DNA from: DASWJZ01 sp963720705
GTDB lineage: Bacteria; Pseudomonadota; Alphaproteobacteria; Rhizobiales; Afifellaceae
DNA: 64,000 bases
Direction: 5' to 3'
Assembly (NCBI GenBank): GCA_963720705.1
Contig: CAVRGJ010000002.1
Location: 434,001 to 498,000 of the forward strand
Position 1 is the stretch's first letter; every line of letters starts with the position of its first letter. Positions 48,681 through 57,774 of this stretch are shown here, piece after piece. The notes beneath the pieces were generated by a model, which searched no databases, was not told where the DNA came from, and worked only from the letters and a program-made list of their open reading frames with translations. Made by a program: the position numbers and the translations under genes.

Positions 48681-49286
48681 ATGTCATCCAGGAACCGATC
48701 GCTTCGTCTCGGCTTGACGGCGCTCGCCGCGCTCGTGCCGACACTGGCGTCCGCTCATATCGGCGTCGGCAGCACGCATGGCTTCATGCACGGCTTCGCT
48801 CATCCGATCGGCGGGATCGACCACATCCTTGCCATGGTGGCCGTCGGCATTTTCGCGGCCAATCTCGGCGGGCGTGCGCTCTGGGCCGTGCCGCTCACCT
48901 TCATGGGCTTCATGCTCGCCGGCGGCGCGCTCGGCATCCTTGGTTTCCCGCTGCCTTTCGTTGAGGTCGGGATCGCGCTTTCGATCGTGGTGCTCGGGAT
49001 CGCGGTCGCCGTGAAGTGGAACTGGCCGCTGACCGCCGCGATGGCGATGGTCGGGCTTTTTGCCGTCTTCCACGGCCATGCGCACGGGACCGAGATGCCG
49101 CTTGACGCATCGGGCGCTGCCTATGCGCTTGGCTTCGTTGCCGCCACGGGCCTGCTGCACCTCGCCGGCATCGGCATCGGCTTGGCGATCGGCAAGACCG
49201 GCGAACGCTACTCCCACCGCATCACACAGGCGGGCGGCGTCGCCGTGGCGCTCGCGGGCGTCGCGGTCCTGACCGGCATCTTCTGA
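48681..49286 (+). CDS. HupE/UreJ family (nickel/cobalt) membrane protein
   Basis: A 201-residue protein with a signal peptide or first helix (LGLTALAALVPTLASAH) and six membrane segments. The family motif HPIGGIDHILAMVAVGIFAA (about 41-60) and a second His-rich segment FAVFHGHAHGTEMPL are present. HupE/UreJ proteins import nickel or cobalt for hydrogenase or urease; neither enzyme is in this window. GGAGGAG lies 7 nt before the ATG. It is divergent from the phn operon. Confidence 0.92.
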   Translation: MSSRNRSLRLGLTALAALVPTLASAHIGVGSTHGFMHGFAHPIGGIDHILAMVAVGIFAANLGGRALWAVPLTFMGFMLAGGALGILGFPLPFVEVGIALSIVVLGIAVAVKWNWPLTAAMAMVGLFAVFHGHAHGTEMPLDASGAAYALGFVAATGLLHLAGIGIGLAIGKTGERYSHRITQAGGVAVALAGVAVLTGIF

Positions 49287-49344
49287 CCGTCGCGAGAGTT
49301 CAACGTCGGCGCATCCGCGACCTGCGGGCGCGCCGTTTCTTTTC

Positions 49345-50412
49345 TCAGAATACCGTCCCGTCGAACAGCTTGCGCGCCGTGCGCAGGATCGCGGCGCGTT
49401 CCACTTCGCCGCTTTCGCTCAAGTTGGCGACCACGGTCATCTCGCCGGTCGGATGCTCGATCGAGAGCGAGCGCTCGCGCCCTTCGCCCGTCTCCGCAAG
49501 CGCGGCGGCGGGACCTTCCGTCAACAGGCAGGCGGTCGCGACCGAGACCGCCCCAAGCACGCCGATGGAGGAATGGCAGCGGTGCGGGATGAAGGTGCGC
49601 GTCGCAATCGCCCCGCCGTTGTTCGGCGGCGAGACCATCGTCATCTTCGGCACGGATTTGTCCTTCACGTCGCCGAGATTCATGAGCGGGCCGGCCTTCA
49701 GTCGGATTGCCTCGAGCCGCTTGCGGAGCGCATCGTTCGCCTCCAAGGCCGCCGGCTCCTCTTCGCCGGCGATGCCGAGATCGGCAGCCCGCATGACGAC
49801 GCAGGGCATGCCATTGTCGATCAGCGTCGCCGCGATCCCGTCGATCACGTCGACGGCGCGGCCGGTTGGCAGAAGCGCGCCGCAGGACGAGCCCGCAGTG
49901 TCCTCGAAGAGGATCGGGACCGCGGCCGCCGTGCCTGGGACGCCGTCGATCCGCGCCGTGCCCTGGTAGGTCACTCGCCCACCCGGCGTCGGCACGCTCG
50001 CCACTGCGATCTGGCCTGTGTTCTCCATGAAGATGCGGACGTCGGTCACGCTGTCGTTGGCGCTTACGAGGCCGCGCTCGATGGCGAAGGGGCCGATGCC
50101 GGCCAAAATGTTCCCGCAGTTCTGCGCGTCGGTCACGATCGGCCGGTCGACGAAAACCTGCAGGAAGAGATAGTCGACGTCGACGCCCGGTCGCGCCGAG
50201 CGCTTCACCACGGCAACCTTTGAAGTGAGAGGATCGGCGCCGCCCATGCCGTCGATCTGGCGTTTATCGGGCGAGCCCATGACATGGAGCAGGAAGGCGT
50301 CGCGCGCGGCCATGTCTGCGGGCAGATCGTCGGCGAGGAAATAGCCGCCCTTCGACGTTCCGCCCCGCATCCACATGCAACGAACGCCGGAAGCGGCCGC
50401 TGCCTTAGACAT
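49345..50412 (-). CDS. galD: 4-oxalomesaconate tautomerase (PrpF family, GalD/LigU-like)
   Basis: A 355-residue PrpF-fold isomerase. MWMRGGTSKGGYFLADDLPA, GSPDKRQIDGMGGADPLTSK, DAQNCGNILAGIGPFAIERG and CHSSIGVLGAVSVATACLL carry the paired active-site cysteines of the diaminopimelate-epimerase-like fold. In gallate and protocatechuate 4,5-cleavage pathways it interconverts 4-oxalomesaconate tautomers. It follows the aldolase gene with an overlap of 8 bp, inside a four-gene catabolic operon, which supports this role over 2-methylaconitate isomerisation. Confidence 0.85.
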   Translation of the reverse strand: MSKAAAASGVRCMWMRGGTSKGGYFLADDLPADMAARDAFLLHVMGSPDKRQIDGMGGADPLTSKVAVVKRSARPGVDVDYLFLQVFVDRPIVTDAQNCGNILAGIGPFAIERGLVSANDSVTDVRIFMENTGQIAVASVPTPGGRVTYQGTARIDGVPGTAAAVPILFEDTAGSSCGALLPTGRAVDVIDGIAATLIDNGMPCVVMRAADLGIAGEEEPAALEANDALRKRLEAIRLKAGPLMNLGDVKDKSVPKMTMVSPPNNGGAIATRTFIPHRCHSSIGVLGAVSVATACLLTEGPAAALAETGEGRERSLSIEHPTGEMTVVANLSESGEVERAAILRTARKLFDGTVF

Positions 50413-51076
50413 ATTTCAGGCCCTTCGCCTTCAGCCGCTCGCGCATGCCGTAGATGTCGAGACCGAGCTCGCCGGCCATCAGGCGCTGCCTAGTCTCCGC
50501 TTCCTTCGCTTCGCGCGCCCGCGCCGCGGCGAGTGCTTCCTCAGCCCTCTCGCGCGGCACGACGCAGACGCCGTCGTCGTCGGCGACGATCGCGTCGCCC
50601 GGATTGACCGAAGCGCCGGCGCAGACGACCGGCACATTGACCGAGCCGATCGTCTCCTTGACCGTACCTTGCGCGGAAATCGCCTTCGACCAGACCGGAA
50701 AGGCGATCTCGCTCAGATCGCGCACATCGCGCACACCCGCCTCGATCACCAGGCCGCGAACGCCACGCGCCATCAGCGAGCGGGCGAGGAGCTCGCCGAA
50801 ATATCCGTCCTCGCAAGGGCTCGTCGGCGCGACCACGAGAATATCGCCGGCCTGGCAGTGCGCGACCGCGACATGGATCATCCAGTTGTCGCCTGGCGGG
50901 ATCGAGACCGTCACAGCTGGGCCTGCAATGCGCGCGCCCGAAAAGATCGGGCGCATGAAGGAGCGCATGAGACCGCTCCGCCCGATCGCTTCGTGCACCG
51001 TGGCGACGCCGCACGCGGCAAGGCCGTCGGCGGTCTCAAGGCTGCAGCGCTCGATTTTCTGAACGACGACGCCCAT
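50405..51076 (-). CDS. galC: 4-carboxy-4-hydroxy-2-oxoadipate aldolase / oxaloacetate decarboxylase (LigK/GalC-like)
   Basis: A 223-residue RraA-fold class II aldolase. GVATVHEAIGRSGLMRSFMR, AVTVSIPPGDNWMIHVAVAH, GYFGELLARSLMARGVRGLV, IEAGVRDVRDL (metal-site Arg-Asp) and PGDAIVADDDGVCVVPRERA match LigK. It cleaves 4-carboxy-4-hydroxy-2-oxoadipate to pyruvate and oxaloacetate. The ATG at 51076 follows GGAGG by about 10 nt. It lies between the GalB-like and GalD genes. Confidence 0.88.
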   Translation of the reverse strand: MGVVVQKIERCSLETADGLAACGVATVHEAIGRSGLMRSFMRPIFSGARIAGPAVTVSIPPGDNWMIHVAVAHCQAGDILVVAPTSPCEDGYFGELLARSLMARGVRGLVIEAGVRDVRDLSEIAFPVWSKAISAQGTVKETIGSVNVPVVCAGASVNPGDAIVADDDGVCVVPRERAEEALAAARAREAKEAETRQRLMAGELGLDIYGMRERLKAKGLKYV

Positions 51077-51092
51077 CAAAGCTCGTCCTCCA

Positions 51093-51824
51093 TCAGAGCA
51101 GGTCAACGGTGCGCGGGAAGATCGACTGGAAGCCCTCGGCGTATTTCGCCTCGCGCCCGCCGGCCTGTCCGCCGGAATTGCGGCGGAACTGGTTGGCGCG
51201 GTTCTCCGCGACGTTCTCGTAATAGTGCCAGAGGTGCTGCTGGCCCTCCATGCACTCGATCGCTTGTCTCTTCTTGTCCCAGACCGGCGTGATGTCGAGG
51301 ATGGTGTCGGGCTTCCAGCCGCATTGCTCGGTCTGGTGCGGCTCGAAGAGATAGAGCTGCGGCGCGCCGAGGACCTTCTCGCCGGGCTTGTGCCCCCAGG
51401 CCTGCGCGATCATGCGGCATTCGAGCGTCACGCGCGCCGCATAAGGGTGGTCTGTGTTGTAGGGGTCGTCGAGCGAGTGCGAGAGCATGAAAGCGGGCTG
51501 CACCTTGCGGATCGTATCGACCAGCCGGAATTTCGCGTCGCGGTCGAGATCAAGCGGATAGTCGCCGAGATCGAAGAACTGGATATCGCCGACGCCGAGT
51601 GCTGCCGCGGCGTTCTCCGCCTCCTTGCGGCGGCCGGCTTTGACCTTGTCGAGGGTCATGCCGGAGTCCTTCCAGAGCTTCGCGCTCTCGCCGCGCTCGC
51701 CATAGGAGAGGCAGACGACGGTGACCGCGTAGCCCTTCTCAGCGTGAAGTGCGATCGCGCCGGCGCAGCGCCAGACGAAATCGGCGGAATGCGCGCTCAC
51801 GACCAGCGCGGTCTTGTCGGACAT
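51093..51824 (-). CDS. galB: PIG-L family hydrolase, 4-oxalomesaconate hydratase (GalB-like)
   Basis: A 243-residue PIG-L/LmbE-fold zinc protein. The metal site is AHSADFVWRC (in place of the usual AHPDD) together with HSLDDPYNTDHPYAARVTLE. LSYGERGESAKLW and FDLGDYPLDLDRD are typical of GalB, which hydrates 4-oxalomesaconate to 4-carboxy-4-hydroxy-2-oxoadipate rather than deacetylating sugars. Its position directly before the aldolase gene, 16 bp away, supports this reading. The substitution within the first metal motif is also seen in the non-deacetylase members. Confidence 0.82.
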   Translation of the reverse strand: MSDKTALVVSAHSADFVWRCAGAIALHAEKGYAVTVVCLSYGERGESAKLWKDSGMTLDKVKAGRRKEAENAAAALGVGDIQFFDLGDYPLDLDRDAKFRLVDTIRKVQPAFMLSHSLDDPYNTDHPYAARVTLECRMIAQAWGHKPGEKVLGAPQLYLFEPHQTEQCGWKPDTILDITPVWDKKRQAIECMEGQQHLWHYYENVAENRANQFRRNSGGQAGGREAKYAEGFQSIFPRTVDLL

Positions 51825-51837
51825 GGGTCGTCGTCTC

Positions 51838-52806
51838 CTACTCGGCCGCCTCGCCGACGGGCGGCGTGCCGTGCGTATGGAAGCTTTCGATCGTCTTCAG
51901 GCCCCAGGCCTGACCCTTCTTGCGCTCGGCTTCAGTCCAGGTGATCGGCTTCCAGTCGGGGCGAAGGATCAGCCGCGCACCGGAATTCGCGACCTCCACG
52001 CGGTTTCCTGCCGGCTCGTAGACATAGAGGAAGAATGTGCCCTGGATCGCGTGCTTGTGCGGTCCGGTCTCGATGAAGACGCCGTTCTCGAGAAAAATGT
52101 CGGCGGCGCGGAGCACGTCCTCGCGTTGGTCGACCGCATAAGTGATGTGATGGAACCGGCCGCGCGTCTGCGTGTGGTCCTCGGTGTAGGCGATGTCGTA
52201 GCTCTTGTTGTTGACGGTGAACCAGCAGCCGCCGAGGCGGCCGTTGTCGAGCTGGATCTGCTCGGTCACGCGGCTGCCGAGTGCTTGCATCATGAAATCG
52301 CGGATTTTCGAGACGTCGGTCGCGAGAAGGTTCAGATGGTCGATGCGGCGCACGCAGACGCCGCGGCCGTGATAGCGCTGCGCGATGTTCTTGAGCGCCG
52401 GGCGCTCCGACGGCGGCGCCTCATACTCGCGCGTCTCGTAATAAAGCTCGAACACATGGCCGTCGGGATCGGTGAACTGGTAGGCGCGGCCGTGGCCGAG
52501 GTCGCCGTTGCTCCAGCCGATCCCACAGCCCATCTTCTCGATGATCGCGACACGGCGTTGCAAAGCCGCCTCGGAGGACGCGCGATAACCGACGTGACGG
52601 GAGCCCGTGGTCTTCGCGGCGGTCAGCTTCAGCGTGTGGAACTCGTAGTCGTCGAAGGCGCGGAGATAGACGGAATCGCCTTCGCGCCCGCTCTCGGTCA
52701 GGCCGTAGACGTTGACGAAGAAGTCGAGACTTTCCTCCGGCCTGTCGGTCAAGAGCTCGACGTGACCAAGATGCGCCACGTCGAATGAGGGTTCACCTTC
52801 CGGCAT
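51838..52806 (-). CDS. Type I extradiol (VOC-fold) ring-cleavage dioxygenase
   Basis: A 322-residue two-domain vicinal-oxygen-chelate protein of the catechol 2,3-dioxygenase type. The catalytic iron ligands in the C-terminal domain are visible: His in RRIDHLNLLATDVS, His in RGRFHHITYAVDQ, and Glu in YEPAGNRVEVANSG. The N-terminal domain (AHLGHVELLTDRPEESLDFF) is the usual non-catalytic repeat. It is first in an operon with GalB-, GalC- and GalD-like genes, so its product should be 4-oxalomesaconate or a close relative, and the substrate gallate or a similar acid. Canonical gallate dioxygenases are of the unrelated LigAB type. AGAGGA lies upstream of the ATG. Confidence 0.85.
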   Translation of the reverse strand: MPEGEPSFDVAHLGHVELLTDRPEESLDFFVNVYGLTESGREGDSVYLRAFDDYEFHTLKLTAAKTTGSRHVGYRASSEAALQRRVAIIEKMGCGIGWSNGDLGHGRAYQFTDPDGHVFELYYETREYEAPPSERPALKNIAQRYHGRGVCVRRIDHLNLLATDVSKIRDFMMQALGSRVTEQIQLDNGRLGGCWFTVNNKSYDIAYTEDHTQTRGRFHHITYAVDQREDVLRAADIFLENGVFIETGPHKHAIQGTFFLYVYEPAGNRVEVANSGARLILRPDWKPITWTEAERKKGQAWGLKTIESFHTHGTPPVGEAAE

Positions 52807-52957
52807 TTCCGTCCTCTTTTCCGGCGAACGACACCGGGTTCGCGGTTACTCTAGGCCAGCAAGGTGGGGACGAAAATCCCTGCAGCCCGAGTCAACTCCC
52901 CAAGGGCTTAGCGCTCGCGACCGGCCGTGAGGCTCGCATTCCAGGTGGGTTGTGGCA

Positions 52958-52987
52958 TTGACAGTCTTGTTGGCGCCGGGGGAATAA
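52958..52987 (+). promoter_or_regulatory. Possible promoter of the Gfo/Idh-ThuA genes
   Basis: TTGACA (52958-52963) is a consensus -35 element, and GAATAA lies 18 nt downstream as a weak -10. The 291-bp region between the divergent dioxygenase and Gfo/Idh genes contains nothing else I can support. Confidence 0.35.
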
Positions 52988-53097
52988 ATCATTGGCCCGG
53001 CGGGGGCGCTGAAGGCGCTTTGCGGCGCGCCGTCTAGCACCACCTGGGGCCCGGTCAGGCCGCGCCCTCCCAGCGACGGGCCAGAACGCGAGGAACG

Positions 53098-54197
53098 ATG
53101 AAGAAAGTCGGCGTGGGCGTGATCGGCTGCGGCGTCATTTCAGGCGCCTATCTGACGGCCGCCAAGGATTTTCCGATCCTCGACATCCGCGGGCTCGCGG
53201 ACATGCTGCCGGCGGCGGCGGAGGCGCGGGCAAAGGAGTTCGGGCTGAAGGCCGTCAGCGTCGAAGCGCTCCTTGCCGACCCGACGATCGAGATCGTGCT
53301 CAATCTCACCGTGCCGAAAGCGCATGTCGAGGTCGGGCTGAAGGCGCTCGACGCCGGCAAGCACGTCTATTCGGAGAAGCCGCTCGGCGTGCGCTTCAAA
53401 GACGGCAAGAAGCTCATGAGGCGCGCCGCGAAGAGGGGGCTTCGAGTCGGCTCCGCGCCCGACACCTTCCTCGGCGGTTCGCACCAGACCTGCCGCAAGC
53501 TGATCGACGCCGGCAAGATCGGCGAGCCGGTCGCAGGTACTGCGTACTTCATGTGCCCCGGACACGAGCGCTGGCATCCCGCGCCGGACTTCTACTACCA
53601 GGCCGGCGGCGGGCCGATCCTCGACATGGCGCCCTATTATCTGACCGATCTCGTCAATCTCCTCGGACCGGTGGCGCGCGTCGCGGCGATGACGTCGATG
53701 CCGAAGAAGACGCGTACGATCACTTCGATGCCGCGTTACGGCAAGAAGATTCCGGTCGAGGTCCCGACGCACGCCGCAGGTACGCTGCAATTCGTCTCCG
53801 GCGCGCTGGTGCAGCTCTCGATGAGCTTCGATGTCCCGGCGCACCGGCATCTGCCGATCGAGATATACGGATCGAAGGGCACGCTCATCGTCCCCGATCC
53901 GAACTGGTTCGGCGGAGACATCGAGTTCGCGGCGGAGAAGGACAAGTGGGAGACGCTGAAGACCGAACTCCCTATGCCGACGCCAACTACCGCTCGATCG
54001 GGCTTGCCGACATGGCGCACGCGATCCGCTCGAAGCGGCCGCATCGCGCGAGCGGCGAGCTGGCGCTGCACGTGCTCGAAGTGATGGAGGCCTTCGGCCG
54101 CTCGTCCGACAGCGGAGAGGCGATCAAGATCTCAACGCGGCCAAAGCGGCCGGCGCCACTGGCCGATAGCCTGATACGGCGCAAGCTCGCCGTCTGA
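53098..54197 (+). pseudogene. Gfo/Idh/MocA family oxidoreductase, frameshifted near the 3' end
   Basis: An NAD(P)-dependent sugar or inositol dehydrogenase. The Rossmann motif VGVGVIGCGVISGAYLTAAK is followed by KHVYSEKPLGVRFKDGK (catalytic Lys in EKP), GGGPILDMAPYYLTDLVNLL and SFDVPAHRHLPIEIYGSKGT. At 53970-53972 (a CCC run) the frame shifts. The conserved end, YADANYRSIGLADMAHAIRS, HVLEVMEAFG and DSLIRRKLAV, is in another frame up to TGA 54197. Adding one C gives 366 residues. It lies 22 bp before the ThuA gene, its usual partner in sugar catabolism. Confidence 0.85.
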
Positions 54198-54219
54198 ACC
54201 GAACAATTAGGAGAGAAGA

Positions 54220-54879
54220 ATGCGGGAAGCGCTCATCGTCTGGGGCGGCTGGAGCGGGCACGAGCCGGAGCAGGGCGCGAAGATCGTCGCCGGTGTGCTC
54301 GAGGGCGACGGGTTCAAAGTCCACATCGAGACCACGACCAAGGCGTTCGCCGACCCGGCAATCAAGAATCTGAGCCTGATCGTGCCGATCTACACGATGT
54401 CGAAGATCGAGAAGGAGGAGGTGCGGAACCTGACGCAGGCGGTCGAAGGCGGCGTTGGGCTCGCCGGATATCATGGCGGCATGTGCGACGCCTTTCGCGA
54501 TGCGGTCGACTATCAGTTCATGTGCGGCGGGCAATGGGTTGCGCATCCCGGCAACATCATCGATTACCGCGTCGACGTGGCGAAGCCCGACGATCCGGTG
54601 ATGCAGGGGATCAAGAGCTTTCCCTACCGCTCCGAGCAATACTACATGCACGTCGATCCTTCGAACGAGGTGCTGGCGACGACGACCTTCTCAGGCGAGC
54701 ACGCGTGGTGGACCAAGGGCGTCCTCATGCCTGTCGTGTGGAAGCGCAACTACGGCAAGGGCCGCGTCTTCTATTCCTCGCTCGGGCATGTCGCGAAGGA
54801 GTTCGAGGTGCCGGAGATGAAGACGATCTTGCATCGCGGCATGCTGTGGGCCGCACGCGGCGAGGACGAGGCGCGCTGA
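54220..54879 (+). CDS. ThuA domain-containing protein
   Basis: A 219-residue class I glutamine-amidotransferase-like (ThuA) protein. MREALIVWGGWSGHEPEQGA, VGLAGYHGGMCDAFRDAVDY (nucleophile region), HVDPSNEVLATTTFSGEHAW and GKGRVFYSSLGHVAKEFEVP are typical. ThuA-type proteins work in trehalose and other disaccharide degradation via 3-keto sugars. AGGAGAG lies just upstream. It forms a pair with the Gfo/Idh gene and ends at a strong terminator. Confidence 0.9.
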   Translation: MREALIVWGGWSGHEPEQGAKIVAGVLEGDGFKVHIETTTKAFADPAIKNLSLIVPIYTMSKIEKEEVRNLTQAVEGGVGLAGYHGGMCDAFRDAVDYQFMCGGQWVAHPGNIIDYRVDVAKPDDPVMQGIKSFPYRSEQYYMHVDPSNEVLATTTFSGEHAWWTKGVLMPVVWKRNYGKGRVFYSSLGHVAKEFEVPEMKTILHRGMLWAARGEDEAR

Positions 54880-54885
54880 AGAAGC

Positions 54886-54920
54886 GGAAGCCCGCCGGTC
54901 GGGCGGGCTTCCAATCTTTT
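54886..54920. terminator. Bidirectional intrinsic terminator between thuA and the PRC-barrel gene
   Basis: GGAAGCCCGCC (54886-54896) pairs perfectly with GGCGGGCTTCC (54902-54912) around a 5-nt loop, followed by AATCTTTT. An 11-bp GC-rich stem plus T-run fits an intrinsic terminator for the plus strand; the opposite strand meets the stop of the convergent gene 14 bp further. Confidence 0.85.
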
Positions 54921-54933
54921 CGCGCGAGCGGCG

Positions 54934-56514
54934 CTACTTCATGCTGACCTCGTAGGTCGGCGCCTGGTTGAGCTGGTCCTTGGTCGCGTCGACCATGACC
55001 GTCACCGTATTGTTCGCGTCCGTGCGAATCTGCAGGGATTCGAAGTCGATCGCGACCGGCTTCGCGCCGATGCCGAGGAAGCCACCGACATTGATGACGA
55101 CACCGTTGATATCGCCGCCTTGGTCGAAGACCACGTCGCCGATCTTGCCGAGCGACGAATCGTCGGGTCCATAGACCGCGGCCCCGATCAGGTTGCTTGC
55201 GGCGATCTCCTGTGAAGTGCCGATCGACGCGGTTGCGATCGCATCCTGGTCCATGGGCGCCTGGCCGGAGGCGAGTGCCGGCTCCTGCGTTTGCGCCGCA
55301 GGCGCCTCGGTTCCAGCTGCCGTCTGGTCAGCCGGCTGTTGACCCTCGGCCGGGGCCTGCTCAGTTGCCGCCGTCGGGTCGGCCGACTGCTCGTTCTGAA
55401 CCGCGGGCAGGGGCGACTGTTCGTTTGTGGCGGCCACGTCGTTGGAGGTTGCTCCGCCCACCGCCGGCTCGGTGACCGCCGTTCCAGTCTCGACCTCGGG
55501 AAGCTTCTCAAGCTGGTCCTTCGTCATCGCGACTGCGACTTTCAAGTTGCCCGCGTCGTCCCGCGAGAACTGCAAATCGCTGAAGCGAATGGCGACCGTC
55601 TTCTGGCCGACGCCGAGGAACCCGCCGACGTCGATCAGGGCAGCGTGGGTCGCACCTTCCCTCTGGAAGACGAGGTCGGAAATCGTGCCGATGCTCTCGG
55701 CTTCGGGACCGTTGACCTCGTGGCCGATGAGATCGTTCGCGCGGACCTGATCGGCAGAGGTTGTCATGAAGACGACGTTGCCGGATGAGGCGGGCGGCGC
55801 TGCCGCAGTTTGATCGCTAGCAGGTGCCGCCGTTTCGTCCTTGGCGGAAGGCTGCTCGCTCGCTGCCATCTGATTTTCGGCGGGCGCTGTCGCCTGGTCC
55901 TGCGAGGGAGCCGTCTCGGTTGCGGCCGTCTGATCGCCGGACGCCGGCGCAGCGGTCAGGTCGCCGCTGGCGGGAGCGAGCGGCGGCGCGAGGCCCTGCG
56001 CCTGGTTGTTCAGAGCCGTCGCCTGCTGTTCTTGATAGCGCGCGATCGGATCGTAGGCGGTGCGGTCGAGCTCAGGCGCCGCCTCGAGCTGCTCGCGCGT
56101 GGCGGCGTAGATCAGACGGATGTCGCCGTCCTTCTCGACCACCTGCAGATCCTTGAACGGCACCGCCACGTCTTTCTCGCCGATCCCAAGAAAGCCGCCG
56201 ACCCCGACGACCGCGTCGGATATCGTGCCGTCTTCGCCCACGATGAGATCGCTGACGCTACCGATCTTGTCGGAGTTCGGCTTGGCGCTCGAATAGACGG
56301 CCCGGCCGATATAGACGCTTGCGAGGGTGGGCCGGTCGGGCGTGAGCTTCTCGTCGGCAGTCGCAGCTTCGGTCTGCGCCGGCTGGTTCGTGGTGGCCTG
56401 CTCTTCGACGACCAACGGCTTCGTAGCCGAGTTGTCCTCTGCTTGCGCCACGGTGAGCGCTCCTGCACTCACGAGAGCAAGCAAAGCGCTGCTCGCCATC
56501 AGTTTCCGGATCAT
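54934..56514 (-). CDS. Exported protein with three PRC-barrel domains
   Basis: A 526-residue protein with a signal peptide (MIRKLMASSALLALVSAGAL then TVAQAE) and three PRC-barrel repeats at roughly 63-155, 235-335 and 425-522. Each repeat has a GxIGxxSDLV-like strand, a VGGFLG(I/V)G turn and a closing TKDQL/TREQL helix. Gln/Ala/Thr-rich linkers (QTAA, PASGDQTAA) separate them. PRC barrels bind proteins or RNA in RimM and PufH; exported tandem versions are common in alphaproteobacteria but uncharacterised. The ATG at 56514 has AGGAGG 6 nt upstream, which outweighs a longer frame. Confidence 0.85.
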   Translation of the reverse strand: MIRKLMASSALLALVSAGALTVAQAEDNSATKPLVVEEQATTNQPAQTEAATADEKLTPDRPTLASVYIGRAVYSSAKPNSDKIGSVSDLIVGEDGTISDAVVGVGGFLGIGEKDVAVPFKDLQVVEKDGDIRLIYAATREQLEAAPELDRTAYDPIARYQEQQATALNNQAQGLAPPLAPASGDLTAAPASGDQTAATETAPSQDQATAPAENQMAASEQPSAKDETAAPASDQTAAAPPASSGNVVFMTTSADQVRANDLIGHEVNGPEAESIGTISDLVFQREGATHAALIDVGGFLGVGQKTVAIRFSDLQFSRDDAGNLKVAVAMTKDQLEKLPEVETGTAVTEPAVGGATSNDVAATNEQSPLPAVQNEQSADPTAATEQAPAEGQQPADQTAAGTEAPAAQTQEPALASGQAPMDQDAIATASIGTSQEIAASNLIGAAVYGPDDSSLGKIGDVVFDQGGDINGVVINVGGFLGIGAKPVAIDFESLQIRTDANNTVTVMVDATKDQLNQAPTYEVSMK

Positions 56515-56646
56515 GGTCAACCTCCTTTGTGCATCGTTGATGCGCAAATCCAACCGGGCGGCGTTTGAGCTTCGTCCGCCCCGGTGTTGCGGAGTAACAA
56601 TGTCCGGGAGCGCGGGACGTTCCCCGACGAAGACGCAGTTGGCTAA

Positions 56647-57768
56647 CTACTCGGGACGCCAGCCGAAAAGCCAGTCCAGACGCGAGGTCAAGAGACTAGC
56701 CGGCAAAGCTCTCAAAACAATATTGCGTGCGACTGCCGTCGCGCCGCGCATCTCATAAGTGTTCAAATTGCGGCGCGATTCCTCCACGACGCGAGCGACC
56801 CGCGGTCGGCGGATATTTTCGAATTTCGCGAGCGCCTGCTCGGGCGTCGTCTCCTCGGCGAGCGACTTCGCCAGCACCCATGCGTCTTCGATGGCCTGTG
56901 CACCGCCTTGTGCGGCGCTCGGCGCCATCGCGTGCGCGGCGTCCCCGATCAGCGCAACGCGTCCGCGCGTCCACGGTCGCGCAGCGTCAACATGAAGGAG
57001 CGGCCACAACGTCCATTCGCTAACGGCATCGACCAGTCGCCGCGCCGCCTTGCCGAAATGCTCGAGGGGAGGCGCTGGCCGGTCGCCCTTGGAGACGACA
57101 ACGACGTTAAGGCTGTCGCCGCCCCGCACCGGGTAGTGGACGAGGTGCGCGCCGGCGCCGAGCCAAAGCCCGGTCACGTCGAGCGGCACGAGCCCGGCGA
57201 CGCTCGCAACAGGCACCACCGCGCGCCAGGCGTTGCGGCCGAGCGGCTCGGGCGCGGGGTAGCCGAAATGCCCGGTGCGGACGCGCGAATTGACACCGTC
57301 GGCGCCCACGAGGACGTTGGTCTTTCGCCCAAGCCCGCCGGCGGTGAAGACGACGCCAGCCTCCGCCGGCCGAACGTCGTGAACCTCGGCGCGAAGGTGG
57401 AAGCTGATCGACGGATCGCGACGCGCCGTCGCGGCGAGCGCGTTCTGCAGATCGGCGCGATGGAGCGTCGAGTAGGGCGCGCCGTAGCGTTCGTGCGCTG
57501 TATTGCCAAGCGGCAACGTGGCGATGACGGCGCCCGACCTTGCGCTGCGGACGACGAGCGCCGTCGGCTCCGAGAGCCGCCCTTCGAGGGCGCGCGTGAC
57601 GCCGAGGCGCTCAAGCACCGCCATCGCATTCGGCGAAAGCTGAATACCTGCGCCGATCTCCTCGAGCCGCTCCGCGCGCTCAAAGAGGGAAACGGAAAAG
57701 CCGCGCGCCGCGAGCGCGATAGCGGAGGTCAGGCCGGCAATACCACCGCCGGCGACCGCGACACGCAC
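56647..57768 (-). CDS. FAD-dependent aromatic monooxygenase (salicylate hydroxylase/UbiH-like)
   Basis: A 373-residue group A flavin hydroxylase. RVAVAGGGIAGLTSAIALAA is the dinucleotide fold, GAGIQLSPNAMAVLERLG follows, VLVGADGVNSRVR is the DG motif, and RVALIGDAAHAMAPSAAQGG is the GD FAD motif (about 285). It hydroxylates an aromatic or isoprenoid substrate with NAD(P)H and O2; the substrate is unknown. The GTG start has GAGG 4 nt upstream and lies 6 bp after the stop of the zf-CHCC gene, so they form an operon. Confidence 0.9.
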   Translation of the reverse strand: MRVAVAGGGIAGLTSAIALAARGFSVSLFERAERLEEIGAGIQLSPNAMAVLERLGVTRALEGRLSEPTALVVRSARSGAVIATLPLGNTAHERYGAPYSTLHRADLQNALAATARRDPSISFHLRAEVHDVRPAEAGVVFTAGGLGRKTNVLVGADGVNSRVRTGHFGYPAPEPLGRNAWRAVVPVASVAGLVPLDVTGLWLGAGAHLVHYPVRGGDSLNVVVVSKGDRPAPPLEHFGKAARRLVDAVSEWTLWPLLHVDAARPWTRGRVALIGDAAHAMAPSAAQGGAQAIEDAWVLAKSLAEETTPEQALAKFENIRRPRVARVVEESRRNLNTYEMRGATAVARNIVLRALPASLLTSRLDWLFGWRPE

Positions 57769-57774
57769 TGAACC

